Position numbers and translations under genes: made by a program. Below the pieces are notes generated by a model, which was given only the letters and a program-made list of their open reading frames with translations, did not search any database and was not told the DNA's origin. Source: Psychromonas sp. SP041 (GTDB lineage: Bacteria; Pseudomonadota; Gammaproteobacteria; Enterobacterales; Psychromonadaceae). From it: 36,836 bases of DNA. The stretch spans positions 1 to 36,836 of the forward strand of contig NZ_CBRF02000044.1 of assembly GCF_000470315.2 (NCBI RefSeq), given 5' to 3'. Below are positions 33,978 through 36,836 of this stretch, piece after piece (positions within the stretch are counted from its first letter, which is position 1; each line of letters opens with the position of its first letter).

Positions 33978-35036
33978 GTGGCAAAAGTAATAAGTGTTAC
34001 AAAAACAGCAATACACAATGTGCCGACTAATATTATTACTGGTTTTCTTGGTGCAGGTAAAACCACGGTTATTATGAACCTATTAAAGCATAAACCTGCC
34101 AATGAACGATGGGCTGTATTAGTTAATGAATTTGGCGAAATAGGCGTTGACGGTAGCTTGTTGCAAGGCCAAGGTAGCGACAAACAAGTCTTTATTCGAG
34201 AAGTACCGGGTGGCTGTATGTGTTGTGCGGCTGGTGTTCCGATGCAAGTAGCACTCAATCAGTTATTAAAAGAAGCAAAGCCAGATCGCTTATTGATCGA
34301 GCCAACGGGGTTAGGGCACCCTAAAGAAATACTGCAAGTCTTAAATTCTGAGCACTATCAAAAATCATTGAGTATTCAAAAAACGATTACGCTGGTCGAT
34401 GCACGTTCGTTAGCTGATCCTCGCTATACCAAGCATGAAACCTTTAATCAACAAATTGCTATTGCAGATATAGTCGTGGGTAACAAACAAGATCTCTATC
34501 AACAAGGCGATCATGAAAAGTTACAACAGTATGTTGAAGGCTTTGATGAAAAACCAAAGCAGGTCGTTTTTACGCAACACGGCGAACTATTACCTGACTT
34601 ATTAACTGGTGGAACAATAACAGTAAATGCACCAACACATGTTCTCGAACATCATGAGCATAACCATGAACATTCTCATAACCATTCTCATGAGAACAAA
34701 GCAATTGCGTCTGAATTACCTATGCCAGAAAGTGGTGTAATTAAAGCGCAGAATAAAGGTGAAGGGTTTGTTAGTGTTGGTTGGCGGTTTTCTGCTGAAA
34801 AAATATTTAATCATCAAAAGCTTCAGCAATTATTTTCGACGTTAAAGGTTGAGCGTTTGAAAGCTGTATTTATAACTGATAATGGCATGATTGCTTATAA
34901 CGCGAGTGGCGATGATTTAAAGGAAATTGCATTAACTGAACTTGTATTAAGTGAGCTTAATGAAAGTAAAATAGAGATAATTACCAATGAAATAGATGAT
35001 GATTTTGAGACTCAATTAATGGCAACTATTATCTGA
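33978..35036 (+). CDS. COG0523 (CobW/ZNG1-type) GTPase, probable zinc metallochaperone
   Basis: The protein is a G3E GTPase with Walker A TGFLGAGKTT, the hallmark metal-binding GGCMCC (CxCC) motif, the base-recognition NKQD, and an interdomain stretch rich in histidine (HHEHNHEHSHNHSHE). The C-terminal CobW_C domain starts near GFVSVGWRFS. Such proteins deliver zinc to selected client enzymes, and those with His-rich loops are often under Zur. The start is taken as the GTG at 33978 with CGGAGAAA upstream. An ATG at 33945, in frame, would add eleven basic residues but has only a weak ribosome binding site. It follows the dihydroorotase gene on the same strand, making that enzyme or the aspartoacylase possible clients. 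Confidence 0.9.
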   Translation: MAKVISVTKTAIHNVPTNIITGFLGAGKTTVIMNLLKHKPANERWAVLVNEFGEIGVDGSLLQGQGSDKQVFIREVPGGCMCCAAGVPMQVALNQLLKEAKPDRLLIEPTGLGHPKEILQVLNSEHYQKSLSIQKTITLVDARSLADPRYTKHETFNQQIAIADIVVGNKQDLYQQGDHEKLQQYVEGFDEKPKQVVFTQHGELLPDLLTGGTITVNAPTHVLEHHEHNHEHSHNHSHENKAIASELPMPESGVIKAQNKGEGFVSVGWRFSAEKIFNHQKLQQLFSTLKVERLKAVFITDNGMIAYNASGDDLKEIALTELVLSELNESKIEIITNEIDDDFETQLMATII

Positions 35037-35070
35037 ATTCATACTGTTTCTCGATTTTTATTATTTCTCG

Positions 35071-35092
35071 TTCCCACTGTCCTCTGTGGGAA
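35071..35092. repeat. Small palindrome downstream of the COG0523 gene
   Basis: TTCCCAC (35071-35077) and GTGGGAA (35086-35092) with an 8-nt loop, preceded by TCG and followed by TGCGCA. It resembles the CGTTCCCACGC...GTGGGAATGC palindrome scattered in many proteobacteria. It is not followed by a T tract. Confidence 0.55.
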
Positions 35093-35116
35093 TGCGCACT
35101 TTAGCATTTTTAGGGC

Positions 35117-35445
35117 AAGGATTGGCTCGTCTGTGTTCGTCCTGTCGGCGACATACTTTTTCTTACCAGAAGAATACCTTTTACCCACAACAAGCAAAAA
35201 AGACTGTCTCCCAATTCGCTTTTTAATCTACTCTTTTAGATATATAGCAATAACTACCTTCTAAACGCACCGCTTAGCCCGTTCATAACACTATGCTGTT
35301 GCATAAATCACTCCATGTCTCTACTTGCTAAAGGCAGTCATTCATACAGAAAATTCAACGGGAGGGCTGTCGTAGCCACATTGTTCGAAATTTTATCGTA
35401 ACTAATTGATATTGCTAATATCAGTTTATGGCTGTCAACAATCTT
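35117..35445. repeat. Structured intergenic repeat, copy D
   Basis: Matches copy B from GCTCGTCTGTG (35125) on. It lacks two internal segments present in B, one of 35 bp bounded by CCTGTC and one of 57 bp bounded by GCT, and so has lost the RTCC-loop hairpins. Confidence 0.82.
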
Positions 35446-35830
35446 TAGTGTGGGTAAGGATTGACTCGTCTGCGCTCATCCAGTCAGTTTGATGTTTATT
35501 AATAGTGTTTTCGCCCTGTCGGCGACCATCTTTTTCTTACCAGAAGAAAAAGGCGGCAAAAAGACTGGCCACCGAATCGCTTTCTTATCCAAACAATGCC
35601 CATACCTTTAAAATAAGCTTTCCCAACGCACCAGTTCATACGACACGTCCGTGTGTCGGATGAACTTACAGCAAACGTCCTGTTTGCTGTTGCTGAAAGG
35701 TATTCATTGTTTGGGAAAGCTCAACGGTGGGGATGGATGTAGCCACGTTGAGTAAGGTTTTATCATAACTATTTGATATTGTTAATCTCAAGTGATGGCT
35801 GTTCAGTTCTTTTTGTTGTACTTCATCATC
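35446..35830. repeat. Structured intergenic repeat, copy E
   Basis: Close match to copy C. The long stem is GTTCATACGACAC / GTGTCGGATGAAC: a G-C pair of copy C has become A-T through changes on both arms. The CAGCAAAC-GTCCT-GTTTGCTG hairpin is unchanged. It ends with GGGAAAGCTCAACGGTGGGG, which copy A also has. Confidence 0.85.
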
Positions 35831-36189
35831 TGGCATTCATCGGGGGGCTTTTTGTTGTAATAGATAAAAGAGGTGATCCAATAAAGGTAGGCTTTATTGT
35901 TTTTCTGCGTAATGCTTCATTCGCATCTTTTTAGTTACAGCACTCAAAAATGGAGAAGGCATATGTCACTCCTATCTTTTAAATTGGTGTGTTTATATAC
36001 AGTGCAGTCATGTTGCAGTATTTTCACCGTAATTATTGCAATTTGTCGTCTTTTTCCATGATATTAGTTTTATGTTTTGTCTGTAATTACTTGTTATAGA
36101 AATAAATTAACGTAAGATTGAAGTTATTTTTTCTCATTAGCTTATGTAGTATTTTCACCTCAAAAGTAACATTTTGTAAGTTAATAAGC
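35831..36189. other. Non-coding interval before the last gene
   Basis: No gene is recognised. A terminator-like hairpin, CAATAAAG (35879-35886) / CTTTATTG (35892-35899), is followed by five T. The rest is AT-rich with no promoter I could assign. Confidence 0.5.
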
Positions 36190-36608
36190 TGTTAGCAGTC
36201 TCGGGTGTGTATGTATCAATCAGGTGAAGTTTCAATTTCTGAATGTAATGAATGTGGCGAAGTATTTCCCATATTTACTTTTGTTGCAGATACCGACATG
36301 GTTACTAATGGGTGTGTTGCTTTAACTGGAGCAGATAATAGTATTGTTTTAACTATGAGTAGAGCTAATGAAAGTATCTCTGATATTGAAAATAGAATAG
36401 GTTCAAATCATAAAATAGTGAGAGCTACTTATGTAAATGAACCAGCAAATAATAGAGTTTCATTTCAAGAATTCCGCAAGACTTATAAGCCAGCTAAACC
36501 AATTTATACGTGTATATCTTGTGGTGGTAAATCTACAGTCATAAAACACCAAACTAAAGAGCAATTTCTTACTTACGGTAAGATCCAAGTTATAAACGAC
36601 TGCTAACA
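36190..36608. repeat. 11-bp inverted repeat bracketing the last gene; attC-like right end
   Basis: TGTTAGCAGTC (36190-36200) is the exact reverse complement of GACTGCTAACA (36598-36608). The right arm spans the stop codon and continues TAACAACACGCCCTGAGG, which resembles the start of Vibrio-type attC repeats (TAACAA...CGCC...AG..GGAC). This fits the R'/R'' boundaries of an integron gene cassette. The rest of the attC is missing, apparently cut by a transposon. Confidence 0.55.
36211..36606 (+). CDS. Orphan protein with two CxxC pairs (possible zinc ribbon), cassette-like
   Basis: I do not recognise the family. The 131-aa product, from the ATG at 36211, has CNECG near the N-terminus (about residues 12-16) and CISCG near residue 100. 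Two CxxC knuckles far apart are a common way to build one zinc-ribbon site. The middle portion is soluble and polar. No ribosome binding site stands out, and a GTG two codons earlier is also possible. The start lies 20 bp after a GTTAGCA boundary and the stop is inside its complement, the tight packing seen in integron gene cassettes. A transposase gene end lies 32 bp beyond the stop, on the other strand. Confidence 0.65.
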   Translation: MYQSGEVSISECNECGEVFPIFTFVADTDMVTNGCVALTGADNSIVLTMSRANESISDIENRIGSNHKIVRATYVNEPANNRVSFQEFRKTYKPAKPIYTCISCGGKSTVIKHQTKEQFLTYGKIQVINDC

Positions 36609-36638
36609 ACACGCCCTGAGGTGGACCGCTAGTAAAAT

Positions 36639-36836
36639 TTAACTATTAATTGCAAATTTTAAAAGCGGTGAGTCTCTTCTTTTTAGCGCCGCTAAATAGG
36701 TTGATTCACCATAGGGAGTGTTAGTTTTCCAACATCTAAATACTATCCTGATCCACTTAAAGGCTAAGGCTCTAATGATACTATTATGTGGTTTTCCTTT
36801 AGCTTGTTGTTGCTCATAATAAGCCTTTGCCCAGAA
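36639..36836 (-). CDS. IS110/IS1111-family transposase, C-terminal end (cut by window edge)
   Basis: The last 65 residues are in frame to a stop at 36639-36641 on the minus strand. They read FWAKAYYEQQQAKGKPHNS, then IIRALAFKWIRIVFRCWKTN, then a GESTYLAALKRRDSP tail. This is the typical C-terminus of IS110/IS1111 DEDD-type transposases. The rest lies beyond the window. Only about 30 bp separate its stop from the attC-like motif, so the element boundary is very near, and the element appears to sit in or next to an attC site. The non-coding end with a guide (bridge) RNA is not visible. Confidence 0.85.
   Translation of the reverse strand, partial: FWAKAYYEQQQAKGKPHNSIIRALAFKWIRIVFRCWKTNTPYGESTYLAALKRRDSPLLKFAINS

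Noticed and set aside
35822..35842. A second copy of the COG0523 gene end after repeat copy E, by analogy with hrpA
   Set aside because: ATCATCTGGCATTCAT resembles ATTATCTGAATTCAT at the gene end, but the match is short, needs a gap and does not preserve a reading frame.

Overview
The window looks like a chromosomal segment of a low-GC marine gammaproteobacterium, most likely Psychromonas or a close relative. The grounds are smrB divergent from prmB with aroC next to it (as in Vibrio and enterics), gamma-type GltB/GltD and HrpA sequences, AT-rich intergenic DNA and many small dispersed repeats. The genus is an inference. No rRNA, tRNA or CRISPR array was seen.

Layout. 1-1270: an orphan protein (176-805) bracketed by a 12-bp inverted repeat, then a decayed copy of the smrB 3' end. 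1270-2630: a MerR-type regulator and a two-domain carboxymuconolactone-decarboxylase-like protein, separated by a textbook MerR promoter (19-bp spacer, 7-bp inverted repeat). 2640-10130: an accessory stretch with a PilJ-N/PAS/GGDEF protein, a DUF4112 protein flanked by two inverted MITE-like elements, a small glutaredoxin behind a 16-bp x4 repeat, a GGDEF-EAL protein, a 75-aa orphan and a Crp/Fnr-type regulator. 10236-12970: core genes smrB, prmB and aroC. 13132-13870: tandem array of a ~145-bp hairpin-rich repeat. 13957-17241: alkyltransferase-like protein, dCACHE-GGDEF cyclase and an MFS transporter with a Fur-box-like site upstream. 17994-29912: core metabolism, gltB-gltD, an NhaC-family antiporter and the RNA helicase hrpA.

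29929-31423: three copies of a structured non-coding repeat lie between the end of hrpA and a second, 51/57-identical copy of the last 57 bp of hrpA. The differences between the two copies are almost all synonymous. 31435-35036: an aspartoacylase-family enzyme divergent from a dihydroorotase and a COG0523 (CobW/ZNG1-type) GTPase with a His-rich segment. A Zur-box-like palindrome precedes the dihydroorotase, so this looks like a zinc-limitation cluster. 35117-35830: two more copies of the structured repeat. 36190-36836: a CxxC protein in what looks like an integron-type gene cassette, abutted by the C-terminal end of an IS110/IS1111-family transposase.

Three proteins make or break cyclic-di-GMP (2686-4260, 6330-8234, 14366-15994), each with a different sensor module. 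The signals that look least described are the hrpA-tail duplication with its structured repeat family, the zinc-linked operon, and the two cassette-like orphan genes at the window ends.
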